64,000 nt of DNA from NCBI GenBank assembly GCA_038120295.1, contig JAYOLL010000005.1, positions 1 through 64,000 on the forward strand, given 5' to 3'. Position 1 is the first letter of the stretch. Each line of letters begins with the position of its first letter. The translations under genes were made by a program, and so were the position numbers. The stretch is from JAYOEY01 sp038120295 (GTDB taxonomy: Bacteria > Pseudomonadota > Alphaproteobacteria > MPNO01 > UBA2964). This document shows positions 40,209-49,998 of the stretch, piece by piece. The notes beneath the pieces were generated by a model. That model was not told where the DNA came from. It saw nothing but the letters and a program-made list of their open reading frames with translations, and searched no databases.

Positions 40209-40387
40209 GGCTGCCGTCTCTATCGTCGATCGTCGCTGAAATTACAGTCCCGGGCGGGCGAGAGCCGCAACTGGTGTCGCCACCCCGGTACCAAGGCGGT
40301 ATTAACAAGAAAAATATACGAAAATCAATAGCTTCTTGGGGGTTTCCCAAGGTTCGTGCAAGCCAGGGCAATATTTACGGCGCGCCG

Positions 40388-42664
40388 CTAGAGATCTCCG
40401 ATCTCCACCCCGTGATCCCTGGCGTAAGCCGTGAGCTTCTGGCGAACGCTGTGGTCGGGGCGATCGAGCAACGTTTCCATATAGCGCGACAAAGCCTCTG
40501 CATCGAGACTGCGCACCATGGCCTTTACCGCGCCGAACCGCGACGGCTGCATCGAAATCCGCCTGAATCCGAGCCCGACCAGCGCCATCGCTTCGATCGG
40601 CTGGCCGGCCATCTCGCCGCAAAGCGAAAGGGGTACGCCGGCTTCGTCAGTAGCATCCACAAGGCTGCGCAGCAGCGAGAGCAGCCCGGGCGACAGAACG
40701 TCATACCGGTCGGCGACAAGCGGATTTCCCCGGTCGCTCGCAAACAGGAACTGGAACAGGTCGTTGCTGCCCACCGACAGAAAATCGGCGCCCTTGAGCA
40801 GGGGTTTCAGCTGCCACATCAGACCGGGCACTTCGAGCATGACGCCCACATTGACACGATCCGGAACCCGACCGCCGCGGCTGCGGACCCGTTCGATCTC
40901 CCGTTCAAGCACGGCTTTTGCCGCGTCGAACTCAGCCACTTCCGAAACCATCGGAAACATGACGAACAGTTCGCGACCGTTTGCGGCATGGATCAGGGCC
41001 CGGAGCTGCTGCCGCAGCATCGACGGCCGGTCGAGCGCGACGCGGATGGCGCGCCAGCCCATGTTCGGATTCTGGTCCGCATTGTCATGGAAGTAGGGAA
41101 GCTGCTTGTCGCCGCCGATATCGAGCGTGCGGAACATGACAGGCTTTCCGTCGGCCTGATCCAGCACACGGGTGTAGAGTTCGGTCTGCGCAGCGACATC
41201 CGGCAGGTCGGAACGAACCATAAACGGGATCTCCGTCCGATAGAGCCCGATCCCCTCGGCGCCGGTTTCCGGCAGTTGCCGGACATCGATCAACAGCCCC
41301 GCGTTCATGAACAGGCTGACGCGCTGTCCATCGCGGGTATCCGAAGGAAGCTCCCGCATCGCCGAGTATTCGGCCTGTCGCTCCGCCCGAGCGGACATCG
41401 TATCGGCAACCATCTGCTGCACGTCTTCAGCAGGGCGCACGAAAACCTGCGAATGGTCCGCGTCGACAATCACCGGGTCTCGCGGATCGATACGCGCCAG
41501 CAGGTCCTGAATCCGTCCGACCACCGGGATGTTGAGCGCCCTGGCGACGATCGCGACATGCGCTGTCGCCGAGCCCTCTTCCAGAAGCAGCGCCCGCAGC
41601 CGGTGCGGTTCGTAGTCCAGCAGCTCCGCCGGGCCCATATTCTTGGCAAGCAGCACCACGTCTTCAGGCAGGTCAGCCTGAGCCGTCGAGCCGCCATCCC
41701 CCGTCAAATGCTGCATCAGCCGGTTGGCCAGGTCGTCGAAATCATGCAGCCGTTCACGCAGATAGGGATCGGCCGCCATCGCCATCCGCGCACGCGTGTC
41801 GTCGCCGACTTTCTGGACCGCAGCCTCCGCAGTTAACCCGCTTGAGATCGCCTCACGAAGCCGGCGCAGCCAGCCCGCATCGCGCGCCACCAGCCTGTAG
41901 GCGTCCAGCACATCCCGGTGCTCACCGCCGTCGGTCAGCTCGGCCGCCTCGAACAGGTCGTCGATGGCGTCATGCATCGAATCGAGCGCTTCCAGCAACC
42001 GGGTTTCTTCCGCTGCCGGGTCGTCGGAGAACATCCGGGGAATTTCGATCCGGGGCCGGTGCAGCACCGCATCGCCCATCGCGATCCCGGGGTTGATCTG
42101 AACGCCGGTCAGACGCACCGGCAGAATGGCATTGCCTTCGGCAGGCACTTGCTCTCCAGGACTGATCAGATCGCCGCCGGCGATCAGCTCCGCCAGCACG
42201 ACGACGATCATTTCCAGCGCCTCGACCTCTTCCTCGGTATAGACGCGCGCCGCCTTGTTCTGAATCGCGAGAACGCCGCGCACACGGCCGCCGCGAATGA
42301 TCGGGACGCCGAGGAACGAGTTGTAGATCTCCTCTCCGGTCTCGGGGCGATAGGCGAAATCTGGGTGAGTCTGCGCGCTGACCAGGTTGAGGACGCGCGC
42401 ATGCGCCGCGATATTACCGATCAGCCCTTCGCCCACCCGAAGGCGAGTCTGGTGAACGGCGCCGGCGCGCAGGCCTTCAGTGGCGAACAGCTCCAGCACC
42501 TGCCCGGCACGCATGACGTAAATCGTGCAGACCTCCGCCACCATTTCAGCGGCGATTACCCGAACCAGACGGTCGAGCCGCTCCTGCGCCGTGCCTGCGC
42601 CGGACATCACCTCTCGCACGCGGCGCAGCAGGTGTCTGGTTCCAGTGGTTGCCGTATCAGCCAT
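40388..42664 (-). CDS. ptsP: Phosphoenolpyruvate-protein phosphotransferase PtsP (EI-Ntr)
   Basis: 758 residues: N-terminal GAF domain (LVRVIAAEMVAEVCTIYVMRAGQ...), PEP-utiliser swivelling domain with phospho-His in GSATAHVAIVARALNIPVV, and C-terminal PEP-binding barrel (GIGLYRTEIPFM, RTLDIGGDKQLPYF, ending SLCGEMAG). It starts the nitrogen PTS cascade to NPr and EIIA-Ntr. Start 42664 is preferred to the ATG at 42670 because AGAGAG then lies at the right distance. It follows lysC by 37 bp on the same strand, a pairing common in alphaproteobacteria. Confidence 0.94.
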   Translation of the reverse strand: MADTATTGTRHLLRRVREVMSGAGTAQERLDRLVRVIAAEMVAEVCTIYVMRAGQVLELFATEGLRAGAVHQTRLRVGEGLIGNIAAHARVLNLVSAQTHPDFAYRPETGEEIYNSFLGVPIIRGGRVRGVLAIQNKAARVYTEEEVEALEMIVVVLAELIAGGDLISPGEQVPAEGNAILPVRLTGVQINPGIAMGDAVLHRPRIEIPRMFSDDPAAEETRLLEALDSMHDAIDDLFEAAELTDGGEHRDVLDAYRLVARDAGWLRRLREAISSGLTAEAAVQKVGDDTRARMAMAADPYLRERLHDFDDLANRLMQHLTGDGGSTAQADLPEDVVLLAKNMGPAELLDYEPHRLRALLLEEGSATAHVAIVARALNIPVVGRIQDLLARIDPRDPVIVDADHSQVFVRPAEDVQQMVADTMSARAERQAEYSAMRELPSDTRDGQRVSLFMNAGLLIDVRQLPETGAEGIGLYRTEIPFMVRSDLPDVAAQTELYTRVLDQADGKPVMFRTLDIGGDKQLPYFHDNADQNPNMGWRAIRVALDRPSMLRQQLRALIHAANGRELFVMFPMVSEVAEFDAAKAVLEREIERVRSRGGRVPDRVNVGVMLEVPGLMWQLKPLLKGADFLSVGSNDLFQFLFASDRGNPLVADRYDVLSPGLLSLLRSLVDATDEAGVPLSLCGEMAGQPIEAMALVGLGFRRISMQPSRFGAVKAMVRSLDAEALSRYMETLLDRPDHSVRQKLTAYARDHGVEIGDL

Positions 42665-42701
42665 TCTCATCTCTCTGGGCAGCCACATGACTGCCCGGAA
42701 A

Positions 42702-43922
42702 TCAGGCGGCGTCGAGCCCGTAGGCGGTATGCAGGGCCCTGAGCGCCAGCTCGGTATATTCCTCCGCGACAAGAACGCTGACCTTGATCTCGGAGGTCGA
42801 AATCACCTGAATATTGATCCCCCGCTCAGCCAGCGCAGTAAACATGCGCTGCGCCACGCCGGCATGGCTGCGCATGCCGACGCCGACAACGGAAATCTTC
42901 GCTACGTTCGAATCGGCCACCAGCCTTTCGAAACCCAGCGTTTCCTGCCGGGCCTGAAGAACGTTGCGGGCGCGTTCGAAGTCGCCCTTGGTCACGGTGA
43001 AGGTCATGTCGGTCGCCTTGCCGTCCTCGGAGACGTTCTGGACAATCATGTCGACATTGATATTGGCTTCCGTCAGCGGCCCGAAAATGGCTGCCGCCGC
43101 GCCGGGCCGGTCGGCCACGCGAATGAGGGTAATCTTGGCTTCGTCCTTGCTGTAGGCGATGCCGCTTACGACTTCTTTTTCCACGATCTCGTTCTCCTCG
43201 ACGACCAGCGTTCCCGGGACGTCCTCGAATGACGACCGGACATGCAGCCGGACATTGTGGTTCATCGCCAGCTCCACCGAACGTGTCTGCAGCACCTTGG
43301 CGCCCAATGAAGCCATTTCCAGCATCTCCTCGAAGGAGATCTTTTCGAGTTTGCGCGCCTTCGCAACGATACGGGGATCGGTGGTGTAGACCCCGTCGAC
43401 ATCGGTAAAGATATCGCACCTGTCCGCGCCGAGCGCAGCAGCCAGCGCAACCGCGGAGGTATCCGATCCGCCGCGGCCCAGCGTTGTGATCCTGCCGTCC
43501 TCGCCGATGCCCTGAAAGCCGGCCAGCACCGCGACCTGACCCGTTGCCATGCGCTTTTCGATTTCACCGGTTTCGATTTCCAGGATCCGCGCCTTGCCAT
43601 GCGCATTATCGGTTCGAAACGGCAGCTGCCAGCCAAGCCAGGAGCGGGCATCGACGCCGATATTCTGCAGCGCCAGCGCCATCAGGCCGCAGGTAACCTG
43701 CTCGCCGGAGGCGATCACCGTGTCGTATTCGCGCGCATCGTGCAGCGGCGCAATGCCGACGGTCCACTCGACAAGCTGGTTTGTGGTCCCCGCCATGGCG
43801 GAGACCACGACGGCGACCTCGTTGCCGAGATCGACCTCGGACTTTACCCGCAGCGCGGCGGCCCGTATCCGATCCAGGTCGGCAACCGAAGTGCCGCCGA
43901 ATTTCTGGACGACGCGTCCCAT
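42702..43922 (-). CDS. lysC: Aspartate kinase
   Basis: 406 residues. The catalytic domain begins VVQKFGGTSVADLDRI and contains TTLGRGGSDTSAVALAAALGADRCDIFTDVDGVYTTDPR. Two ACT domains follow (SKDEAKITLIRVADRPGAAAAIFG and AKISVVGVGMRSHAGVAQRMF), implying feedback by lysine and/or threonine. It phosphorylates aspartate for Lys/Met/Thr synthesis. The start is 43922, with AGGAA six bases upstream; ATG 43928 abuts that site. Divergent from ubiG. Confidence 0.96.
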   Translation of the reverse strand: MGRVVQKFGGTSVADLDRIRAAALRVKSEVDLGNEVAVVVSAMAGTTNQLVEWTVGIAPLHDAREYDTVIASGEQVTCGLMALALQNIGVDARSWLGWQLPFRTDNAHGKARILEIETGEIEKRMATGQVAVLAGFQGIGEDGRITTLGRGGSDTSAVALAAALGADRCDIFTDVDGVYTTDPRIVAKARKLEKISFEEMLEMASLGAKVLQTRSVELAMNHNVRLHVRSSFEDVPGTLVVEENEIVEKEVVSGIAYSKDEAKITLIRVADRPGAAAAIFGPLTEANINVDMIVQNVSEDGKATDMTFTVTKGDFERARNVLQARQETLGFERLVADSNVAKISVVGVGMRSHAGVAQRMFTALAERGINIQVISTSEIKVSVLVAEEYTELALRALHTAYGLDAA

Positions 43923-44123
43923 AGCCATTTCCTAGGCGATTGATGCCCGATTTCGCCGAGGCCCCAATCGATAGCGACGGCCCCCCGCCCCTGCTATCGT
44001 TCATACTGTGGGAGGAACCGGAAAATTTTCCTTGATCCCTGCCGCGGCGGGCGCTTTCTACTCCATATGGCGCGCGACAGGCAAGTCGCGCCGCGTAATG
44101 ACATCCCCGCACAGGCGTTGACT

Positions 44124-44891
44124 ATGGCCGAAACGACGATGAATCCAGAAACCGAGGGAACCGTCGATCCCGCTGAAATAGAACGATTTTCCGCGATGGC
44201 GGCCGAGTGGTGGGACCCCGAGGGCAAGTTTCGACCGCTGCATCGTTTCAATCCGGTCAGGCTCGGCTATCTGCGGGATACGCTGTGCGACCGGCTCGGC
44301 CGCGACAGACGCGACCGGAAACCGCTTGCCGGGCTCAGAATCCTCGATGTCGGGTGCGGCGGCGGGCTGATTTCGGAGCCGCTCGCGCGGATGGGAGCAA
44401 CGGTCACGGGGCTGGACGCGTCCGAACGGAACATCGGCACGGCAGCGGCGCATGCCGCGGAATCGGGGCTGGATATCGAATATCTCTGTACGCCGGCAGA
44501 GACGCTGGCGGCGACCGGCCGGACATTCGACGCGGTGGTGGCGCTGGAAATCGTCGAGCACGTCGCCGACAGGTCGCTGTTTACCGGCTCCTGCGTCGGC
44601 CTGACCGCGTCGGGCGGCGCGATCGTCATGGCGACCCTCAACCGGACGCCGAAATCCTGGCTGTTCGGTATCGTCGGCGCGGAATATATCCTGCGCTGGC
44701 TGCCGCGCGGCACACATCAGTGGCGGAAATTCGTCCGCCCGTCGGAACTTGCCCGCAATCTCGCCGACGCCGGCGCAACCGTCACCGACATAACGGGCGT
44801 GACCTACAACCCGCTGGAAGACGACTGGCGTCTCGGCCGCGATGTATCGGTCAATTACATGATGACGGCGGTCAGGGACGGCGCCGCATGA
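44124..44891 (+). CDS. ubiG: Ubiquinone biosynthesis O-methyltransferase
   Basis: 255 residues. VDPAEIERFSAMAAEWWDPEGKFRPLHRFNPVRLGYLRD is the UbiG entry motif, LRILDVGCGGGLISEPLARMGATVTGLDAS the SAM site, and ALEIVEHV and TLNRTPKSWL are also typical. It methylates both hydroxyl groups added to the quinone ring, at the inner membrane. ATG 44124 is chosen; ATG 44139 is possible and 44067 unlikely. It shares four bases with the DinB-like gene. Confidence 0.95.
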   Translation: MAETTMNPETEGTVDPAEIERFSAMAAEWWDPEGKFRPLHRFNPVRLGYLRDTLCDRLGRDRRDRKPLAGLRILDVGCGGGLISEPLARMGATVTGLDASERNIGTAAAHAAESGLDIEYLCTPAETLAATGRTFDAVVALEIVEHVADRSLFTGSCVGLTASGGAIVMATLNRTPKSWLFGIVGAEYILRWLPRGTHQWRKFVRPSELARNLADAGATVTDITGVTYNPLEDDWRLGRDVSVNYMMTAVRDGAA

Positions 44892-45388
44892 CAAAAGCTC
44901 ATTTCGATATGATGGCGGCCTATAACCGCTGGGCCAACCTGCGACTGTACGAGGCCGTCGCCGGGCTATCGGATGCAGACTATTTCAGGGACCGCCGGGG
45001 CTTCTTCAAATCGATCCACGGCACCCTCAATCATCTGCTGGTCGGCGACCGGATCTGGCTTCGCCGATTCACGGGCGAAGGCGACGCACCGACTGCGCTC
45101 GACGCCATCCTTTTCGATACGTTCGCACCGCTTCGGACAGCGCGCGAAGCTGAAGATCTGCGCATCGTCGAGACTTTCGGGAAGTACGAAGAGGACGCCC
45201 TCGCAGGAACGCTCAGCTATCGCAATACGGCGGGCGAACCGTACGAGCAGCCGCTGGCTGCCGTGCTGGCGCATTTCTTCAATCACCAGACCCATCACCG
45301 GGGACAGGCGCACGACATGGTGAGCCAGACCGGACGCAAACCGCCGCCGCTGGATCTGCTCATCTATATGCGGGAGACGGGAATATAG
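44888..45388 (+). CDS. DinB family protein (putative metal-dependent thiol S-transferase)
   Basis: A 166-residue four-helix DinB/YfiT-like protein with the metal-binding His pattern: HGTLNHLLVGDRIW and HFFNHQTHHRGQAHDM. It starts by ATGA overlap with ubiG, so it is coupled to it. DinB proteins are metal-dependent enzymes, some bacillithiol or mycothiol S-transferases, but most, including this type in proteobacteria, have no known reaction. Confidence 0.88.
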   Translation: MTKAHFDMMAAYNRWANLRLYEAVAGLSDADYFRDRRGFFKSIHGTLNHLLVGDRIWLRRFTGEGDAPTALDAILFDTFAPLRTAREAEDLRIVETFGKYEEDALAGTLSYRNTAGEPYEQPLAAVLAHFFNHQTHHRGQAHDMVSQTGRKPPPLDLLIYMRETGI

Positions 45389-45406
45389 GAGAAGGGAATA
45401 TAGGAG

Positions 45407-45826
45407 TCAGGCGTCTGTTTTAGGAGCCCAGGGAATCGCCTGAACTTCGACGCCTTCCTCGATCAGCTCCTTGGCCTCGTCGGGCGAGGCCTCTCCGTAG
45501 ATATTGCGCTTCTCGGTTTCGCCGTAATGGATCCTGCGTGCTTCCTCGGGAAATTTTTCGCCGACATAGTCGCAATTCTGCTCGACCTGCGCGCGCAGCT
45601 CTCGGATCGCCGAGATATATTCGCCGGCATGCATCGCCGCCTTCTCGTCCGCTTTCTTCTTTGTACCGGAGACGGCGGGCGCCATCAGCGCCTTTTCGAC
45701 ATGGGCGTCGCCGCAGACCGGGCAGGCGACCTCGCCGGCCTTCTTGAGCTTCTCGAAGGCATCGCTGTTGGCAAACCACGATTCGAACCGGTGGTCGTTG
45801 CCGCATATAAGATCGAATACGATCAT
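45407..45826 (-). CDS. DUF1178 family protein
   Basis: 139 residues. It opens MIVFDLICGNDHRFESWF, and VACPVCGDAHVEKALMAPAV forms a zinc-ribbon-like CPVC site with Cys8. The C-terminal half is conserved (YVGEKFPEEARRIHYGE, EASPDEAKELIEEG). The family is widespread in alphaproteobacteria, usually near grxC and the nitrilase-type hydrolase as here. Function not known. Convergent with the DinB-like gene (18 bp). Confidence 0.87.
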   Translation of the reverse strand: MIVFDLICGNDHRFESWFANSDAFEKLKKAGEVACPVCGDAHVEKALMAPAVSGTKKKADEKAAMHAGEYISAIRELRAQVEQNCDYVGEKFPEEARRIHYGETEKRNIYGEASPDEAKELIEEGVEVQAIPWAPKTDA

Positions 45827-45920
45827 GATCTGTCGCCCGACATCAGGTCGTCACAAAAGCTTCACGGCATTTAAATGATAAAATCGGCCTGCAAATCAAG
45901 AGTAACGTGGAAGATTCCCA

Positions 45921-46493
45921 ATGTCCGCCCATGACCCCAGAACGGCCCCGAGCGGTTGGATTCTACGGTTTTCGCACCTGATTCCGGTGGAGAGTGGAAT
46001 CCTCGACCTGGCCTGCGGCCACGGTCGTCATGCGCGCTATTTCGCCGAGAGCGGCCATTACGTGACCGCTGTGGACCGTGATCGGGATGCGCTGGACAGT
46101 CTTGCCGGCATCGACGGCGTCGAGACGATGCAGGCCGATCTGGAGAGCGGCGAAAGATGGCCGCTGGAGCGGCGGTCGTTCGGCGGCGTGATCGTCGCCA
46201 ACTACCTGCACCGCCCCCTGCTTCCACATATCGTCGACAGCGTCGCGCCGGGCGGGGTCCTGCTATACGAGACGTTCGCCCGCGGCAACGCAGCGTTCGG
46301 TCGGCCCTCCAACCCCGACTTCCTGCTCAATCCGGGCGAACTGCTCGACGCTGTGCAGGGAAAGCTGCGCGTGATCGCATACGAGGACGGAATCATCGAG
46401 GGACCGCGCGCGGTGCAGCGAATCGCGGCGATCTGGCGCTATCCGGACGACCCACCGGTTTCGCTGACAAAATTTCAGTCGGAGAACGAATAA
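45921..46493 (+). CDS. Class I SAM-dependent methyltransferase
   Basis: A 190-residue Rossmann methyltransferase with the SAM loop GILDLACGHGRHARYFAESGHYVTAVDRD and VANYLHRPLLPHIVDSVAPGGVLLYETFA. It resembles the TehB-like group. Its 3' end overlaps the convergent carbon-nitrogen hydrolase gene by 19 bases. Substrate unknown. Confidence 0.83.
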   Translation: MSAHDPRTAPSGWILRFSHLIPVESGILDLACGHGRHARYFAESGHYVTAVDRDRDALDSLAGIDGVETMQADLESGERWPLERRSFGGVIVANYLHRPLLPHIVDSVAPGGVLLYETFARGNAAFGRPSNPDFLLNPGELLDAVQGKLRVIAYEDGIIEGPRAVQRIAAIWRYPDDPPVSLTKFQSENE

Positions 46494-47302
46494 TCCCAGT
46501 CGTGCTGCAGCGACGGTAGAGACCGCCGCGCCGTATCGACCTTTTCCAGATCGATATCGGCGAGGATGACGCCGGGCTCCTCGCCCGCCGCTGCGACGAT
46601 AGTTCCCCACGGATCGACGATCAGCGAATGACCCCAGGTTTTCCGCCCGTGCGGATGCTCGCCGCACTGCGCCGGCGCGAAGACATAAGCGCCGGTCTCG
46701 ATGGCGCGGGCGCGCAGCAGCACCTCCCAGTGCGCTTCCCCGGTCGGCCTCGTAAACGCCGACGGCACAGACAGCATCACCGCGCCGCGCCGGGCAAGGT
46801 CGCGATAGAGATGCGGAAACCGCAGATCGTAACAGACCGTCATGCCGAGCGGCCCGAACGGCGTTTGCGCCAGCACCGCCCGGTCGCCGGGACGGTATGT
46901 CTCCGATTCGCGATAGGACTCGCCGCCATCGAGATCGACGTCGAACATGTGTATCTTGTCGTAAGACGCGACGATGTTTCCGTCCGCATCGATCAGAAAG
47001 GACCGGTTGGCGACCCTGTCGCCGTCGAGCCGGACAGTCAGGGAACCGGCCAGAAGCCAGACATCGAGTTCGTCGGCTAGCGATCGGAACGCGGCAAGCG
47101 CCGGATGAGAGTGTTCGGGGAAGGACGCCGCCAGAGTGCGCTCCAGCCCCATCTCCATCATCGAGACGCATTCGGGAAAGGATATGAAATCGGCGCCCTC
47201 GGCCTGGGCATGCCGGGCGAAGCCGGACGCCGCCGCGATGTTGGCGTCCATGTCGTTGCCCGCATTGACCTGAACGCAGGCGAGACGGAAAGCATCCGTC
47301 AC
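46475..47302 (-). CDS. Carbon-nitrogen hydrolase (Nit1/NitFhit type amidase)
   Basis: A 275-residue nitrilase-superfamily protein with the E-K-C triad: Glu in FISFPECVSMME, Lys in ASYDKIHMFDVDL, Cys in GMTVCYDLRFPHLYRDLARRG. Nit1-type enzymes remove damaged (deaminated) glutathione, which suits its overlap of four bases with grxC. No signal peptide, cytosolic. Confidence 0.9.
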   Translation of the reverse strand: MTDAFRLACVQVNAGNDMDANIAAASGFARHAQAEGADFISFPECVSMMEMGLERTLAASFPEHSHPALAAFRSLADELDVWLLAGSLTVRLDGDRVANRSFLIDADGNIVASYDKIHMFDVDLDGGESYRESETYRPGDRAVLAQTPFGPLGMTVCYDLRFPHLYRDLARRGAVMLSVPSAFTRPTGEAHWEVLLRARAIETGAYVFAPAQCGEHPHGRKTWGHSLIVDPWGTIVAAAGEEPGVILADIDLEKVDTARRSLPSLQHDWDYSFSD

Positions 47303-47559
47303 GGGGTTCCGAGCAGTCCGTCCAGCTTGCCGGACGCCTCCAGCGCCGCGAGATCGTCCGACCCGCCGATCGGCTGGTCGTCGATGAAGATCTGCGGCAC
47401 GGTATAGCCGCCGCCCGAGCGTTCGGTCATCTGCCGTCGCAGTTCAGGATCGCTGTCGACCTCGATTTCCTCGAATTCAACGCCCTTCTTCTTGAGCAGC
47501 GATTTCGCCCTCACGCAAAACGGACAGAACATCGTCGTGTAGATTTCTACCTTGGCCAC
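47299..47559 (-). CDS. grxC: Glutaredoxin 3
   Basis: 86 residues. KVEIYTTMFCPFCVRAKSLL carries the CPFC dithiol site; GGYTVPQIFIDDQPIGGSDDLAAL binds glutathione. It starts with GTG (47559), placed where the family begins; no ATG is available nearby. It is coupled to the nitrilase-type gene downstream. It reduces protein disulfides and mixed disulfides with glutathione. Confidence 0.93.
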   Translation of the reverse strand: MAKVEIYTTMFCPFCVRAKSLLKKKGVEFEEIEVDSDPELRRQMTERSGGGYTVPQIFIDDQPIGGSDDLAALEASGKLDGLLGTP

Positions 47560-47626
47560 CGGATTACTCTCGTTTCTTGATCGGTTGGAAACCAATATGG
47601 GGCGTCGCCGCCGGTTTGGCGAGCCC

Positions 47627-48400
47627 TCAGACCGCGACCGCACGCACCACGCGCGCAAGCGTTAGCACATCGACGCCGGCCGCGCCCGTGCGGCGCAAGG
47701 GCCGCGCGCAGGCTTCAACGGTCGCGCCGGTGGTCAGCACATCGTCAACCAGCAGGACGCGCCGGTCCCGAACGTCATCCTGCCGCCCTTCCCTCACCGC
47801 GAACGCCCCCTCCACGTTGCGGCGTCTCTGGGCCGGACCGAACCTCCCCTGCGACGGCGTGCGGCGGCGGCGAACCAGCAGGTCGGCCGATACGGAAAGC
47901 CCGGTCTGCGCCGCGATGGCGCGGGCCAGCTCCGCCGCCTGGTTGTATCGCCGTGCCATCAGTCGGCTACGGTGCAGCGGCACCGGTACGACCAGCGGGC
48001 TATCGTCTAGCAGCGGGCCGGCGGCCTGGATCATCAGCCGGGCAAAGGCCGGCGCGGCTTCGGTCCGGTCGCCATGCTTGAAAGCAAGCACCGGACCCCG
48101 GCTGGCCTCGTCATAGGCGAACGCGGCGCGCGCCCGGTCATAGGAAGGGTGACGCGCGGCGCAGGCGGCGCACAGCGCCTCCGGCCCCATGTCGAACTCG
48201 AACGGAAAGAAGCAGCAGCTGCAGGCGGGCGGCGAGAGAAACCGGACACTCCCCCAGCACTCGACGCACAGCGCGCCGTCGCTTTCGACCGTTGCACCGC
48301 AGGCAAGGCAGCGGCCCGGCAGCAGCAGGCCCAGCACCCCATCCGTACCGCGCCGAAGCCAGCGCGGCCGTGCGGAAGGTTGCCGAAACCCGGCCGCCAT
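47627..48400 (-). CDS. ComF family phosphoribosyltransferase-like protein
   Basis: 257 residues. An N-terminal zinc finger has four pairs of Cys (RCLACGATV, LCVECWG, ACSCCFFPF, LCAACAA), followed by a type I PRTase domain with RRYNQAAELARAIA and the PRPP loop VLLVDDVLTTGATVEACA. ComF helps single-strand DNA handling during transformation; the exact role is not settled. It lies two bases after the rhodanese gene stop, so it is in its operon. Confidence 0.9.
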   Translation of the reverse strand: MAAGFRQPSARPRWLRRGTDGVLGLLLPGRCLACGATVESDGALCVECWGSVRFLSPPACSCCFFPFEFDMGPEALCAACAARHPSYDRARAAFAYDEASRGPVLAFKHGDRTEAAPAFARLMIQAAGPLLDDSPLVVPVPLHRSRLMARRYNQAAELARAIAAQTGLSVSADLLVRRRRTPSQGRFGPAQRRRNVEGAFAVREGRQDDVRDRRVLLVDDVLTTGATVEACARPLRRTGAAGVDVLTLARVVRAVAV

Positions 48401-48402
48401 CG

Positions 48403-49998
48403 TCAGGCGGGGAAGTGGCGGAAGCGCGCCGTCGCGTCCTTTTCGATCAGGTCGACGAGACCGATTTCCCAGCTCAGATATTCCTGCATGTGGAACTCGA
48501 TATTCTCGGTGTGATCGTAGGCCTTGTACATCACGTCGTCGTTCTTGCAGGTCAGCGCCTCGAACCCTTCGGCAAGATCGAAGCCCGCCGCTTTCCAGCC
48601 TGCATTACCGCCTTCGAACAGGCGTACATCCCGGCCCGCCTCGGCTGCATCCGCCGCCGCCAGCCGGGCGAGCGGCATGTCGCTGCCGGTGAACACCAGC
48701 GTCGCGCCGTCAGGGACCTTCGCCAGGGCCTGGTCGAGCCGGGCGCGGACGCCCCAGCAGGCGCAGGGAATGTGCGCGGCACGGTATTGGAGGCTGGTCG
48801 ACAGATCGATCAGCGCCGCCTCGCCGGAGTCCAGCGCAGCCTTCAGCCCGGCAGCGTCGATCGCTTCGATATCCGCGCCGGCACCGGCAGCCGAGACCGC
48901 CTCCGGCACGCCGGTTTCCAGCGCCACGCCGTCGAGCCCGTTCTCCAGCACCGCGACCTCGGGCCAGCCCATCTGGATCAGCCAGCTCGCCGTCATGGCG
49001 GCGCGCACCCCGTCATCGTCCACCAGCACGATGCGAGAGCGCAGCGTGCCGCACCATTTATCCGTCGCCTGCACGAGCTGACCGCCCGGCGCGTGGATCG
49101 AACCCGGCAGATGCCCGGCGGCGTATTCTTCCGGGTTGCGTACGTCGAGCACAAACAGGGAGCGTTTGTCAGTTTCGCCCTTCCATTTTTCGAGAGTCGC
49201 CCGGTCGATCTTCTTCACACCGAACCGTTTCGTCACCCGCGCCGCGCATGCCTGCGCTGCTTCGCTGCCTTTGTCCGTGACATCGGGGAATTTCCGGTCG
49301 CTGCCATGTTCGAGATCGAACCCGGCCAATGCCCAGCCCATCGTACCGTTACGGAGTGCGAAGATTTTGTTGCCGACGCCGGCGTTGATCAGCGACTGCG
49401 CGCCGATGATCGAGCGCGTGCGGCCAGCGCAATTGACCACGATGGTCCGGTCGGGATCGTCGACGATGTCGTGCACCCGGTAGGCGAGCTCGGCGCCGGG
49501 GCAATCGATGCCGGTCGGGATGTTCATCCGCTGGTATTCGCCCCACGGGCGGCTGTCGAGGACCACCATGTTGTCGCCCCGGTCGATCATTTCCTTGAGC
49601 TCTTCCGGCCCGACATTGGGTGTGTCGCTCTGGTGCTCGACGAATTCGCCGAATGCCTTGGACGGCACGTTGACGCCCCGAAACACGACATAGCCAGCCT
49701 TCTCCCAGGCAGGGACGCCGCCTTCCAGAACCGATACATTGCCATAGCCCCAGTCCTCGAGCTTCGCCGCCGCCGCCGCGGTCAGCCCCTCGCCGCCGTC
49801 GCACAGCACGACCCGCGCCTTTTTGCGTGGCACCAGCGGTCCGATATCGAGCTCCAGCCGGCTGAGCGGCAGGCAGACGGCGAACAGCAGATGCCCGCTG
49901 GCGCCAAAATCGCCTTCTTCCCGGACATCGAGCAGCGCCAGCTCCTCGTCGTCCTTGAGCCACGCGTAAAGTTCGTCCGGGCTGATTGCCGTCGCCAT
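48403..49998 (-). CDS. Four-domain rhodanese (sulfurtransferase) protein
   Basis: 531 residues with four tandem rhodanese domains at about 5-105, 128-232, 262-362 and 378-478. The active Cys is present in domains 1 (VVLCDGGEG, C66) and 2 (VVNCAGRTRSIIGAQ, C190). In domain 3 the aligned loop reads VLVDDDGVR and in domain 4 VFTGSDMP, so both lack Cys. A C-terminal tail of some 50 residues, rich in acidic and aromatic residues, matches nothing I recognise. Likely thiosulfate or persulfide transfer, with the last two domains structural. Confidence 0.87.
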   Translation of the reverse strand: MATAISPDELYAWLKDDEELALLDVREEGDFGASGHLLFAVCLPLSRLELDIGPLVPRKKARVVLCDGGEGLTAAAAAKLEDWGYGNVSVLEGGVPAWEKAGYVVFRGVNVPSKAFGEFVEHQSDTPNVGPEELKEMIDRGDNMVVLDSRPWGEYQRMNIPTGIDCPGAELAYRVHDIVDDPDRTIVVNCAGRTRSIIGAQSLINAGVGNKIFALRNGTMGWALAGFDLEHGSDRKFPDVTDKGSEAAQACAARVTKRFGVKKIDRATLEKWKGETDKRSLFVLDVRNPEEYAAGHLPGSIHAPGGQLVQATDKWCGTLRSRIVLVDDDGVRAAMTASWLIQMGWPEVAVLENGLDGVALETGVPEAVSAAGAGADIEAIDAAGLKAALDSGEAALIDLSTSLQYRAAHIPCACWGVRARLDQALAKVPDGATLVFTGSDMPLARLAAADAAEAGRDVRLFEGGNAGWKAAGFDLAEGFEALTCKNDDVMYKAYDHTENIEFHMQEYLSWEIGLVDLIEKDATARFRHFPA

